Shown here: one piece after another, positions 1 to 11,697 of the stretch
How the letters are laid out: each line of letters opens with the position of its first letter
Numbering within the stretch: the first letter of the stretch is position 1
Assembly: GCF_030272615.1 (NCBI RefSeq)
Contig: NC_081408.1
Location: forward strand, 407,513,889 to 407,577,888
DNA length: 64,000 bases
Origin: Cryptomeria japonica
Taxonomy: Eukaryota; Streptophyta; Pinopsida; Cupressales; Cupressaceae
Direction: 5' to 3'
Position numbers and translations under genes: made by a program
Notes under the pieces: generated by a model
Told to the model about the DNA's origin: nothing
The model's input: the letters and a program-made list of their open reading frames with translations, nothing else
Database searches by the model: none

Positions 1-448
1 CTTGTGGGTATTTATCCCCACCATGGTTTTTCCCAATTGGGCTTCCACGTGAAAAATATGTGTGTCATGTGTAATGCTCTTGTCTTGTGATGCTCTATTT
101 TATCTGTTAAGCACATGAAGGTTCTATGTTTTATGCCTATCTATAAAACATATTGAACTCACTGTTGTGAAGATTTGATGGTTAAGTCTACTAGTTCATG
201 CATGTGAATATTATGATAATGTGGTATTGAGCTAAGAGAAAAGCTTATTGAGTGACCGGTTCATGACTGATTGAGCTATACTGGATGTTACCAGTTGCAC
301 TCTGTTTTACCGGTATCTCTATTTATCAGTCATTCGGAGTATTTGCTGTCAAACCGGTTTTGGACTGTATTTGTGTTTGTACTGATTCACCCCCCCCCCC
401 CCCCTCTCAGTAAGGGTTCAGTACTAGTGGTTCATCATTGAGTTATCA
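1..448 (+). repeat. 3' part of a copia-type LTR, cut by the window edge
   Basis: The segment resembles the last third of the copia 1 LTR at 45290-45541: a stretch with CCATGGTTTTTCCC and TTCCACGT, then GATTCAC, a run of 15 C (390-404), CTCTC, and an end in TTATCA. The copia 1 LTR ends ACTATCA after the same C-run arrangement. It abuts Tat LTR sequence at 449, and that Tat LTR lacks its first 12 bases, so a copia element or solo LTR probably inserted 12 bases inside the Tat LTR. The rest lies left of the window. The orientation is inferred from the LTR end. Confidence 0.55.
390..404 (+). repeat. Run of 15 C in a copia LTR end
   Basis: Sits in GATTCAC..CTCTC, the same context as 45480-45487 (7 C) and 57656-57670 (15 C). 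Confidence 0.9.
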
Positions 449-1529
449 AAAATGGTCATCTAAACCATGGGCCCCTAATCTTGACAACATCACCAAGGTC
501 CTAACCAAAGGCAATTAAATCAATCTTGAGCACTTGTTTAATTCTTTAATCTTCAAATGTCACATGGCAAGTGAATTATTCTATATTAATTAAATATTTA
601 TTTAATTAATTGAATCATTCCAAGAATATCATTTTGATCAATTATCCTATTTTAATTTGTTAAATATCCTTGCATATTTAATTAATTAATTAATTTCTCA
701 TTTAATCATGCAAAAAAATAATTAATTTATTACAAAAGAGGAATTAATTATAAAGCAAGAGTTGAATTGAAAATAAAATAAAAGAATTGAATTGAGAGAG
801 AAATCAAACTTGAGATATTATTTCTTTTTCTAAATTTAGAACTTGAAATTGGAAAAGCAATTAATTGAATTATTGATCATTTTCTAAAATTGGAACTCAA
901 AGCTTTTCAGAAAAAGAAGTTCAGTTGCATTGAAAAGACTCTTTTCTTGAATAAATCAAAGAATTATCTATTTTTATCACAAGTGTATGGAATTAATTAA
1001 ATCTTATTTCCAATGCAACTTGAACTTCTCATTTAGATGAATTTCAATTAAACTATAATTGAAATCTATCTCAAGGTTAACTGAACCTGATTTCTCAATT
1101 ATTTTCAATTAATCCTAAATTGAGCTTTTTTGTAATTCTCTATAAATTCAACCTTCAGCTCTCATTCAAAACACCCCAAAGATTTTTGAGAACACACTTG
1201 GAGATTATTATTACACTGATTTTGCTCTAGAGTCATTGAATATATTGTGCTTTTTTTTATTATTTGCATCCATATTTAGTTTATCCATATTGCTTGAATT
1301 CATTATTGCTTGAATCTTTCATCCATCTTGCATCTATGTAGCTTAATATCATGCTCATATAGATTAAATCCTTCATCTTGGTGTAGTCTAGTCATTGGTA
1401 TTGCTTATAAAAATCTGAGAGCAATCTTATACTCACATCTTTTAGAAGGCAATTAGTCGCTTTTGGTTGGTTTATATTTATTGATTATTGATTTACTAAC
1501 CATACATGTAATGACTTAATTGAAGTGTT
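449..1529 (+). repeat. 5' LTR of Tat element A, first part
   Basis: Matches 24476-25551 with scattered substitutions (about 10 in the first 290 bases). The first 12 bases present in the 3' LTR (TGTAATACCTTG) are missing, replaced by the copia LTR end. The segment is AT-rich with TTAATTAA stretches. It stops at 1529, the end of the 15-bp duplication CTTAATTGAAGTGTT (1515-1529) made by the LINE insertion. Confidence 0.9.
1515..1529. repeat. LINE target-site duplication, left copy
   Basis: CTTAATTGAAGTGTT, identical to 9542-9556. The uninterrupted sequence occurs once in the 3' LTR of the same Tat element (25545-25559), which confirms the insertion point. Confidence 0.95.
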
Positions 1530-1700
1530 TTGATTAATTAAAAAATAGGTTTTCAAGACCCAAAACCTTTACAACATAGATAGAGAAAAAGCACTAAGAA
1601 GAACAGTGCTTTAAAGTCCGCATACAAAAAGACTGGTCAAAAGACCAACAGACAGAAAGAACAGCTTAACTACAAAAACAGCAAAGAAACAGAGAAGGCA

Positions 1701-3405
1701 CTACACAGTAATTTTCTTTAGCAAATCCTCCACCTTAATCACCAGCTCATCGTAGGTGGCCCCAACAAATTTCAGGTCTTCCAGATCCTTGTTCGGTTTC
1801 TTTTCCTTCCTCTTGCCTCTAGTGCGGGTACTGGGACCTTGAGCTTCCCCTGTTCCTTCAGCTTCCAGGTCTATGTCCTGGATTTCCTTTTCTTCATCCA
1901 GTTTGCTGATGAGGGTGTGGGTGTTGTTAGCTGAGATCTTCGGGATACTTAGGCTCTATTCAACAATGTTCTTCAGACACTCCTCAATTTTACCAATTTT
2001 GGTAACGGTATCCGAGAGGGTTTTATCGCTAGTGTGAGCAAGGCTCTTCCTTTCCAGCAAATCCTTCTCAATCTTCTCAAACCTGGGGTTAAAAGCATCT
2101 CTGATGTCTTCAGCTTTGGAAATGGTGTTTTTTAGGTCCTCAATATAGTCGGCCATAGTGTTCCCTTCCCCAGTATTAATGGTTTCCAGGATCAAGACTC
2201 TGTTGCAGAGTTTTTGTTTTCATCCTTAGCTTTCTTGTAGCCATTAATGAGCCACTCCATAGTTTCCATGAAACCATGCAAACCCTCAGGAGGAGGACCA
2301 GATGGGGGGGTAGCTTTTCTAGGGGTAACCTATTCCCCTTTAGGGATGTGGAGGGCAGAAATTATATCAGCAACTCTAAGAGTCTCTTCCATGGTCTCCT
2401 TTTCTAGACTTTGATCAGCTTCCAAGGCCTTAGCTTGCTTGTCGGTTGCCGAGTCCTTACCAGTCTCCTCTTTCTTCTTGTGCTTTTTCCTGGTCTGGGT
2501 ATGGTTTTTTGTTTTCTTCTTCAGCAACCCTTTAGGGTTCTCCTTTTCAGAGTCACTCGAGTACTCCTCTTCCGAAGAGATTCTGATCAAGGGTCTGCTT
2601 TTTGGCTTTTTGCCCTTAGAGGAAGAGGGTATTGTTTTACTATATTTCCTCTTCTTCCCACTTTCATACTCTGAGACATCAGTGCTATCCTCTGTGTCAG
2701 TTGAAGAGTCACTGTTGGATTCCTCCTCCTCAGAAAAGGTAGAATCAAACATCTCTTCCTCAGAGTCCATGGAGGGCTGCATTCGAGCCATTTGGTTGGA
2801 TTTTAAATGGTCATAAATTAGGACCATTAGACCTTGGTGTATAGCAGAATCACCCAGAGGATTCTCCTTATAGGCCTTGAGGGATGCATTCATCGAGAAA
2901 AGCAAGAAATAAGGGAAATTAAGCTTATCATTATGCCTAAAGTGGTTTAACAGAACAAAGTGATAACCATAAACTTTCGTAAACCTACCATCTAGAGTGA
3001 TATAATGCATTAAAACAAAGAGGATTTCCCTCCAAGGTTTGGCAAAAGCCCTAGGCGGGTAGTAGGTTTTGCTCAACTTTACCAGTCATTTTTTCTCTTT
3101 CTTTTTTTCTGGGTACCTTTCAATAGCTTCCCTGCTAACCTTCCTATCTCTATAGAAGTTGTAGCCTTCCCTTGTGAGGCACGTAGCTTGAGCAATTAAG
3201 TCTTCATCGATTTCAACCATTTGATCACCTATTTTTAACATGCCCTTCTTCCAGTTCTTGTAGAAAAGACTGGTAACCATACCATCTCAACCATGGAGTC
3301 TCTCCATGAAGTTCGAGAAACCACCCTACTACAGTATACCCCAAACCTCTTCCTTTTATTTCCATTCTTTACAACTACTTGGTTCATATCTCCTCCTGCA
3401 CCCAT
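1701..3405 (-). pseudogene. LINE ORF3: extra decayed ORF after RNase H, family not recognised
   Basis: A reading frame of about 560 codons begins at an ATG at 3405, 157 bases after the ORF2 stop. The N-terminal part (to about 2850) is a globular domain with YYPPRAFAKPWREILF and YGYHFVLLNHFRHND. The middle is rich in Ser, Asp, Glu and then Lys (2800-2400), and the C-terminal part is charged and helical (MADYIEDLKNTISKAEDIRD near 2150). It is broken by a frameshift near 3280, an in-frame TGA at 3086-3088, a stop at 2327, a frameshift near 2200 and a TAG near 1955. It lacks RT, knuckle and nuclease motifs. It could be a LINE accessory protein, a captured host or transposon gene, or a 3' transduction. 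The reading-frame assignment is strong, the function unknown. Confidence 0.6.
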
Positions 3406-3562
3406 GTTGTCACTGCCCACGGTCAAATTTTGAAGCTTGCAAAGCAGATAAACCAGAGAGATTTTCAAAACTATAATAGTTACCCAGAAAGCATGAGAGT
3501 TAATGGCATTGATGTTAGAATGAGTGATATTCTCATTATTATAGTAACTCAAAGTACTCACA

Positions 3563-6500
3563 TTAGTGCTTTTCATAATTATCCTGTCCATCAACAATCT
3601 TTGGAGTCCTTCTATATCTCTCATTACTAATGATTTGTCTGATGTCTCCGGGGAGTCTGCATTCACCCATCCACATGGTAATTTCCTCACTTTTAACCAT
3701 CGTATTGGTAGCCCAGTCAGCAGAGCCATTGGCCTCTCGGTAGATGTGGGATATATGGCAATTTTTAAAGGTGCTAATAAGATCAATAGCAGAGGTGATT
3801 ATGTTGTGAATTGACCATGAAGGTTTTGAAGTCCCCTTAAGACACTTTATAATATTATTTGAATCCCCTTCAATCCATAGATAGGGGCAATTCCACTTTT
3901 TAGCTAGGAGGATGCCTTGAAGAGTTGCCATTGCTTCAACTTTATGGTTGGTTTGGGTTCCAATAGGGATAGCAACCATTTCCTTGCAAATTCCTCTATC
4001 ATCTCTCAGTATAGCTCCACAACCTGAAGGACCAGGGTTACCTTTGGCAGCATCATCAAAATTAACTTTGAACCAACCTTGACGAGGGGTTTGCCATTTA
4101 GCTTCAAGCCTTTTATTGTGACTGTTAGGATCATCAGTAATCTTCATATTCCATACCCTCAAGATGTTTGATTCTAGTGAGTTGTTCGAGTAACAAGGAC
4201 CCTCAATGATCCTTATATTTTCCTGAATCGACCATTGAATTTTCTAGAACACAATATCCTGACTAAGGGATACATTCCTGAAGATTTAGTTATTTCTTTC
4301 TTTCCATAGTCCCCACAAGATGTGAGGAAGAGAGAGCTGCCACAAACATCTCAAAAAAGAGTTAGTCCATTTAATATTCCAGAAGGAGAACAGGTCACTG
4401 ATGTTATTCAGGAACACCCAGGCCATACTAAAACTCTTGAGAAAACGTTCCCAAATAGAGGCTGAGAAGGAACAGTGGAGAGCAAGGTGGTCCATAGACT
4501 CTTCCTCTTGAAGGTACAACACACATCTATTAGGGAGGGCAAAGCCTCTACCTTTGAGGTTGTCAAGGGTCAGAATCTTATTTTGGAGGCTGGTCCAGAA
4601 GAAAAGATTGATTTTGGGGGTGAGACCCTTAATCCAGGCTTTAGACTAGTAAGGGTTGATTGAGAGGGGGGGGGAAGGACACAATACATAGAGGAAATAG
4701 ATAAAGTACCTTTAGGATCATGTTTCCAAATCAGGGAGTCTTCTTCTTTATTCAGCCATACTGCAGATAGATGGATCTTGAGCTTAGAAAGGCTAGGGTG
4801 GATTCTTTCAATGTTCTGTCATTCATTACCAACCTAGTACTCAGCAACTAAGGAGCCAAAATTTCTAATACAAGAGGGGGCATAGGGGGCCCATTCATTG
4901 ATATCATTCAAGGGTTTATCAAAAAGCCAAGGATCCTCCCAGAATTTAACTTTCCTACCATTTCCTAGTTTCTAAATCACTCCTTTGGCTATATCTTCTT
5001 TACATTTAGAGGTATGATACCATATGTGGGATCCATTAATACCAAGGTCCAAATGGATAAAAGAGGAGAGAGAGGATGATAGAAGAGAGTACTTACTTCG
5101 CCAAATTTTGTTCCATTCAAAGTCTGAATGAAACATTCTCCAGAGTTTTTTGGACAGGAGAGCTTCATTTAGGGTACGAATCCTTCTGAGGCCCAGCCCA
5201 CCTTTGCTTTTCGGCCTACAGACCTAGTCCCAAGCCACCAAAGACATTCTTTGCTTATCCTCAACCCCAAACCATAAGAATCTTCTTTGAATTTTCTCAA
5301 TTGCATCATCATACTTAAATGGAATTTTGAAAAGACTTAGGGCATAAATCGGAATACTTTGAAGAGTAGACTTAAGGAGTTGGAGCTTGCCAGCTTGACT
5401 TAAGAGGGCTCCTTTCCAACCTGCAAGTTTTTTTATGAAATTTGTCCACAAGAGAACTCCAGAAGGGATCAGGAGGTGCAATGCCCATGGGGAGACCAAG
5501 GTAGGTAGCAGGAAGATCAGCAATCCTACACTCCAGGATTCTACTGATCCTCTGTTGCCTTCTCTCAGGAGTATTAATGAAAAAAACTTCACTTTTAGCC
5601 CAATTGATAAGCTGACCAGAAGCAGAGGAAAATTTACATAGGATGCTCTTCAAGACTTTAGCTTCTGAAATACTTGATTCCCCCATAATAATAGTATCAT
5701 CAACAAACTGTTGGTGGGAATAGATAAAGTCAGCGGAAGATGGTTGGAGGCCCTTAAAGGAGCCTTGCAAAACCATTTTTTCCATAGTCCTTCCAAAGCA
5801 TTCTACCATAATGATGAAGAGGATGGGGGAGATAGGATCCCCTTGCCTTAAACCTCTAGAAGCTTGGAAAAAAGTTGAGGGAGAACTATTGACAAGAACA
5901 GCAAAAAAAGCAGAGGTGGTAATCTGAGAGAGGAGGTTGACAACTCTGGAGGAAAAACCAAAAGAAGTGAGGACTTTCTGAAGTAAAGACTAGTCAACCC
6001 TATCATAGGCTTTGGAGAGATCAAGCTTTAGGATGAAACCCTGTTTCTTTGCTCTAACAAGAGAATGAATGTTCTCATGGACCATAATAATGGAGTCAAG
6101 AATTTGTCTTCCAGGAACAAAACCATTTTGTTGGTGTTTAATTAAGGTAGGAAGGACAGACAAGATTCTAGAGGTAAGAACCTTGGAAATTATCTTGTAA
6201 AAATAATTGCAGAGGCTAATAGGTCTAAATTTGTCCAAAGAATCAACACCTTGAGTTTTGGGTATGAGAGCAATAAAAGTGCCATTGATTTCTTTCAAGA
6301 GTTTTCTAGCCCCAAAAAATTCCTTAACTCCATTGGATACATCTTTTCCAACAATCTCCCAAAATTCTTAGAAAAAGAACATTGGGAAGCCGTCTGGGCT
6401 AGGCACTTTGTTACCATCAAAGGAGAAAATAGCATTTTTGATTTCCAAGTTAGAGGGAATGGAAGAGAGAAAGGCATTCTTTTGATCATCAATGAGACAA

Positions 6501-7772
6501 GGAATGTTCTGAAGAAAGGAGGATTGGGCTTCAGTATCCAAGTTGTGATCCCTCTTGAGGAGGTCCGAGAAATACCTTTTAGCTTCATTCCTTATTTCAT
6601 CCTCCTTGACCAACTCCCCATTATCCATCACTAGCTTGTTAACCCTATTAACTGCTTTATGCTTAATTGTCAACATATGGAAGAATCTTATGTTCCTATC
6701 TCCTTCCTTAAGCCAAATGCATCTCGATCTCTGCTTCCAGAACATTTCCTCTTTGGCAATGATATCATGGTATTTTTTGAGTCTCATTTTCATCAGCAAT
6801 AGACACAGTACTGAAACCATCCTTCTAGATTTGATCCTGTATTTTATTAAGGTCTTCTTGAACTTTTCTCTTAGCCTCAAAAATATTCCCAAAGCTGGTT
6901 TTGTTCTAGAGTCTTATGTTTTCCTTCACACTTTTGAGCTTTTTGACAACTTTAAACATAGTTGTTCCCTCAACTTGAATGCTCCACCATTTCTTAATAT
7001 TTCTTTTGATTTTGGGGTGGAGGGTCCACATTTTTTCAAATCTGAAGGGAAAGCTTCTCCTTCTATTGATTGAGTCGGCAATGAAGGTGATAGGGAAATG
7101 ATCAAATCCAACCCGAATGTGGGCCATCAAAGAACATAAGTAATGACTATACCAGTCATCAAAGATGAGAGTTCTATCAAGATGCACTTGGATAAGATCA
7201 TTGCCAGTTCTTCTATTAGTCCAAGTGTAAGTGCATCCCTGTATTTCCAAGTCATTGAGAGCCTGAGAATTAATAAAATCCATGAGGGCCATCCTACTTT
7301 CCAGTTGAGGAGGACTTCCTCCAAATTTTTCCTCCTCTCTCAAAGGAGTATTGAAGTCTCCCATAACCACCCAACTAATATTTTTGAAGTTGTCCCTAGC
7401 TTGTGTAATTTTTTTCCAAAAAGAGTTTCTAGCCTTCAAAGTATTTGGAGCATAAATATTAGTGAGAACCCATGAAGTACCATCTTTTAAATGCTCAAAT
7501 TTGATACAAGAGAAATTATTGTCCTGAATAATAACATGACCTTTAACAGTATTGAGGTTCCAGATGGTAGCAATACCTCCTGAAGCACCTTCAAAGCTGC
7601 CACCACTAACATTACCATTTTTAAAGAACTTCAAAGATTCAACTTTTTCTCTACTCATTTTGGTTTCTTGAATTAGAAAAATTTCAGGATTACTATCTCT
7701 TATCATATTTCTAATGATATCATATTTATGGGGATTATTGAGTCCCCTAATATTCCAAGAGATAATCTTCAT
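3563..7772 (-). pseudogene. LINE ORF2 polyprotein: endonuclease, RT, RNase H
   Basis: Would nick target DNA and copy the LINE RNA into it. The APE-type endonuclease is at 7772-7050 (starts MKIISWNIRGLNNP; VVMGDFNTP and HFP motifs visible). The RT spans about 6700-5200 (KAYDRVD, GLRQGDPISPILF, catalytic FVDD where FADD is usual). A zf-RVT-like region lies at 4560-4250. RNase H is at 4110-3600 with its acidic residues in NFDDAAKGNPG, KVEAMATLQGI, IEGDSNNIIKC and the final Asp in NGSADWATN. The frame is interrupted by stops at 6904-6906, 6367, 5989 (TAG where KAYDRVDW is expected) and further stops around 5220-4250, plus a frameshift near 5400. The start is the conventional MKI at the endonuclease. 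Spacing to ORF1 is about 95 bases. Confidence 0.88.
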
Positions 7773-7867
7773 AACTACTTACCGATTCCCAACTCCTTAA
7801 GAGTCTTTTGGGTTCCATCTGCAATGTTCTTGCTGGCCTCCTTATCTCTGACTTTATGGTTAGAGGG

Positions 7868-9529
7868 TCACCCTGGGGAAGAGGAGATGTACCCCACATC
7901 AACTTGAGTTATTCTGCTAGATTTCCTTAGAAGGCAAGTCGCGGGAGTAGATCCTTTCTTATTCTTGTATTTTGGTTGCTTCCATTCAGCTTCTATCACA
8001 GGAGCCTCTTCTGGGTTGCCAAGGATTTTGGAGATTTCTTCTTCATTACCCCAGTTAGGAGTTTTGGAATCAGTTGAAACATTGTTCACTATTTTTGAAC
8101 TTTGTTCTGAGTCGGATAGGTTCATACCCAAAATTGCACATTTTTGGGCTTCTTGAATTTCAAAACTTGGCAAGGCTAGTGAAGAATCAGTCCTTTCTTC
8201 TTGGGGTTCAAGGATCTCCCCTTCCTCATGTTGGGAATCTTTTGCTTCCAGTTCCTTGCCTTCATAAGTGTCAACAACCACTTCAGCTAACTCATTTGAA
8301 GATTCAGTCTGATCTTTCATTTCCTCTTTTTGGGTAGTACCCAAGGGGCTGGCTTTGGTTGATTCGTTTCTCACTGCTTCCTAGGTTGAGGGGCTAGAGA
8401 TAGAATTTGATGTCACTTCCTTCTTTTCCCCCAAAGGATTAAAGGGATTGGATTTATCTTCCTTATTCTCTGGGTTTTTAACTTGTCACACCATTTTCTC
8501 TGGCAGCTTTTAGTTTTCAATTTAGGGTTTAGGCTGCTTAGGTTCTACTATCGGCTTGTTTGGGCAGGATTTTGCCCAGTGACCTACTTTTTTACAGTGG
8601 AAACAGGCAAAAGGGATAGATTCATATTCAATGTGTTGTTTCCAAGTTCCCAACTTTGAAACTAGGTCTATCTGTTCCAGCATATTTGCATCAGGGGCTA
8701 CTCCTACACAGAACCTAGCATGAGTCAGTCTCCTTTTTGAAGCAGTGACTGGGTCTATAGAGAGAAACTCACCAAAGGAGCTTGCAATTCTAGAGAAGAT
8801 ACTTTCTTCCCAATATTCAATAGGCAAGCCTGGAATCTTTATCCAGACTGGAACTTGCGCCAAGAGAGAATCATTCATATTCAGGTTCAGATGCCATTTT
8901 CGAAGGACCAATGTTGTCTTTCCTACCATCCAAGGGCTTCCACACAAAATCTTAACCTTATCTTCTTCACATGAAAAATAAAAAGATAGAAGGCCTTTAG
9001 GTAAAGCTGAGACTTCAATATTTCCCTTGAGGACCCATTTTCATTTGACAAAAGCCCTAACAACTTCAATATTAGGACACGAACCCATAAATTTACCTAC
9101 TAAGGAGTTCGACATACTATTTATATTATGGTCCAGAACCTAGTCAGGGATAGAGATAGCGAGCTTACCACTAGAAGGGTCAGAGATATTCTTGACAGGA
9201 GGTAGGGAAGATTTACTAGTTGGTCTAGTTCCAAATAGGGAAGACCATTTCTTTTTTTCCTTTCCGCTATCAACGGAGTCATCATGTGGAATGGGCCCCC
9301 CGTTGGACCCTTCCCCCAAAAGCCTAGATGAACCTGCTGTCTACTCTGGCAGAATACCATCAAACTGCAAGTCAACAATAGCCTTTGGGATGTCCAAAGG
9401 CTTATCCTTATCACCTATGGGACCAACTGCATTGATCTGGCCGCTCCCACCATTGGAACCAGAGTTCCCGCCTTGCAAAGAATTTGAAATTTGAGTTCGC
9501 CCATTGCCGCCACCTTCTCTCACTCCCAT
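7868..9529 (-). pseudogene. LINE ORF1: DUF4283-like RNA-binding protein with CCHC knuckle
   Basis: The plant L1 ORF1 protein coats the element RNA. One frame runs from the ATG at 9529 to 7868 (about 550 codons) with stops near 9341, 9150, 9040, 8520, 8500 and 8380. The N-terminus is Gly/Asn-rich. A DUF4283-like region spans about 9130-8700 (ends PVWIKIPGLPIEYW). A zinc knuckle CFHCKKVGHWAKSC near 8600 has all four ligands. The rest is acidic and low in complexity (GEILEPQEE). The domain order is the usual one for plant L1 ORF1. Several stops are TAG or TGA at likely Gln, Trp or Lys positions, so this is a decayed but once complete gene. Confidence 0.85.
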
Positions 9530-9541
9530 TGCCGCTAGTGG

Positions 9542-9556
9542 CTTAATTGAAGTGTT
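9542..9556. repeat. LINE target-site duplication, right copy
   Basis: CTTAATTGAAGTGTT, identical to 1515-1529; LTR sequence (GTGTCTTGTAGCTATC) resumes directly after it. Confidence 0.95.
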
Positions 9557-9601
9557 GTGTCTTGTAGCTATCAGACCTTATTTCACTTTTTCACACACAC
9601 A
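9557..9601 (+). repeat. 5' LTR of Tat element A, last part
   Basis: Corresponds to 25560-25602 of the 3' LTR and ends TTTTTCACACACACA. One extra CA distinguishes it from the 3' LTR. Confidence 0.9.
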
Positions 9602-9605
9602 TTTC

Positions 9606-9623
9606 TAGCACCCACCGTGGGGC
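9606..9623 (+). promoter_or_regulatory. Degenerate primer binding site of Tat element A
   Basis: TAGCACCCACCGTGGGGC follows the LTR by four bases. Tat elements often carry TGGCGCCCACCGTGGGGC here (family knowledge), so TGG has become TAG and GCG has become GCA. Both are G-to-A changes as expected from cytosine deamination on the other strand. The tRNA identity is not established from sequence alone. Confidence 0.6.
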
Positions 9624-11697
9624 CGAAGACTACATTTTTCGGCCTCCAAGACTAACTTTTTTATTTTTGTTATTTTTCAAATTTTAGACTTTTTGGATTT
9701 TTAGTCGTATAGCTTCTGTGTCATATTGTACGACATTTCTCACAATCCAAAATGATAAACTATAGGTGTCGTACAAACTAAAATCCTGTATTGTACAATC
9801 TAGTAAACTATGTCGTACGATTCTATACTTTTTTAATTAAAAAGACAAAAAAGAAAATTTTATGATTCTGGTTTTCTGTTCAGATTGGTTATACTGACGA
9901 CTGACCCTGGTTGTTTATCTGTCTATCTTATATTTTTTCATAGCCTAATCAGTTTTTGTAGAATGCTTGTCGAAGAATATGCTTGTCGCACAAAGGCAAT
10001 ATGACTACTGATTCATTGTCTTTGAGGTTGCCTAAAGAGAATCGACCAAACATCATGTATTCTTTAAATTCATTTTTAGGAACCTAAATTGCTATCTAGT
10101 TAAAGAGAAAATCTGTATTTTGTGTTTTAAGTAAATTCTGAGAGGTAGGAGAGTATGCTCTTGTCTTTTTCTAGACAATCAGAAATCCAGACCCTTGAGG
10201 CGTTTTCTTTGTTTGAGATTTGTACATCTTTAGTAGGCCTACCCTCCTGAGGAGCTTAAAAACTCTTAAAGTCATTATGGCCGGTGTGAGGGGAACGACC
10301 TAAGTGGGAATAGCTAAATGCCAAGTACTCCAACCCACTATAAAATAAACGTGATTTGATGAAAATCAAGTCAACGGCAGTGCTTGGGAATAGCTCTCCT
10401 CAGTACCTTTGGGTATATTGAACCTTGGTTTTCAAGGCTGGGAGACCTCTTAATTGGGTTTATACCTCGACATGTCAAACGGATCCCTTACTAGATCCAA
10501 TTAAAATTAGAAGCTACCTGATTCACCTCCAAAAGGGGGATAATCTTTGTGCAAGAGAGATAGTAACTCTCCCAAGATACTTGTCATTTCGTGCCCCCAT
10601 TAGCATTTGGATTTGGATAATACGGCGTTGAGAATCCATTGCATGAGACTCAATGACCGTATTCTGATTAGCTATTGGGTGTGTACCTGAGTCTACAAGC
10701 AAAGGTTTTCTTCTCTCACCAAATTCCATAGGGCTTGCATGTTGTGATTGGAGTTACTATTCATACTACGTGTTTTCTGTGTTTTCATCCCTCAAACTAA
10801 AACTGGAATACCAAAATTGGAGAAAATAAGAAACAACTCAGTGATCAAAAACTCTATTGGTGTCAAAACTAGTCCATCCTAAGTCAAAATTCTATCCAAA
10901 ACTAGGCTATCCTAGTCAAAACTCAATCCATCTCAGAATTAGTCATACTCAATTGTCATACTCAACTATTGAAAAACTTAGAATTTTTGTCTCTGTCCTG
11001 AGAACAGTCGTACGAATCTGATAATTTCTCATCCTGCTTCATATCTTGTGTCGTACGAGTCTGATTATTTGTCTTATGAGCTCAATCCTTTGTCATATGA
11101 ATCCTAATACTTTGTCCTATAAAGTTGAATCATGTGTCATACGATATAGAATTGCGCTGAATCTTCTATCGTCCTAGACATACCCATCTGTCGTACGATA
11201 ATAGGCATCAACTCGTACAAAAAAAAACTATTGTCATCCTGAAGCTATTAAATTGTCGTCTGACTCAGTAAAACCTGTCGTATGAATCTCTGATTTTGTC
11301 AATACAGAGCAGTCAAATTTTCCTAAAATAGTTTACAGTGAACATAATACTAGTTATCATCATCCTAAGCATAAATAGATCAAGACAGTGTACCTCTTCC
11401 ATTTGTATTGCACGATTTGGTCGATCATCTTTCAGCTAGTTCAATCAACTACTTATCAAATCTAAGTCACTTAGATAACGTCTTATATAGGATAGATCGT
11501 TCCTGAAACCAGACCGAATCTTAGTCACTACTCTCGAAATCAACTTAGATAAACATCTTATATAGGATAGATCTTTCTTGAAACCAAACTAAATCTTAGT
11601 TGCTTCTCTCAAACAATACGTTAACCGAACAACTAGCTCTGAAATTGATCTTGACCTCTGCATCCCAAACAGCTTTAGGTCACACTAATCCATAAAA
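9624..11697 (+). repeat. Leader of Tat element A with TCGTACGA-type motif cluster
   Basis: About 2 kb between primer site and gag with no coding signal. It holds many versions of TGTCGTACGA followed by short AT-rich text: near 9728, 9768, 9811, 11008, 11049, 11190, 11212 and 11276, plus decayed forms (GTCATACGAT, GTCATATGAA, GTCCTATAAA). A stretch at 11470-11590 repeats TTATATAGGATAGATC twice. No splice sites or ORFs stand out. The same motif family recurs in the intron of the antisense gene at 22890-23100. Confidence 0.65.

Larger units (their letters stand above)
1530..9541 (-). mobile_element. Full-length L1-type LINE with RNase H
   Basis: An 8.0 kb non-LTR retrotransposon on the minus strand, flanked by perfect 15-bp duplications (1515-1529 and 9542-9556). 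Read on the minus strand: ORF1 with a DUF4283-like region and CCHC knuckle (9529-7868), ORF2 with endonuclease, reverse transcriptase, zf-RVT and RNase H (7772-3563), then an unusual third ORF (3405-1701). The 3' end is A/T-rich (ends in AATTAATCAAAA on the minus strand) rather than a long pure poly-A. ORF1 starts only about 12 bases from the 5' end, so the copy looks full length. The RNase H places it with the plant L1 elements that acquired this domain. All three ORFs are broken by stops. Confidence 0.9.

Noticed and set aside
2411-2816. Two plus-strand ORFs of 87 and 125 codons
   Set aside because: They are the mirror of the Ser/Glu/Lys-rich part of LINE ORF3 on the minus strand; the Phe/Leu/Ser-rich composition is what antisense of such codons gives.
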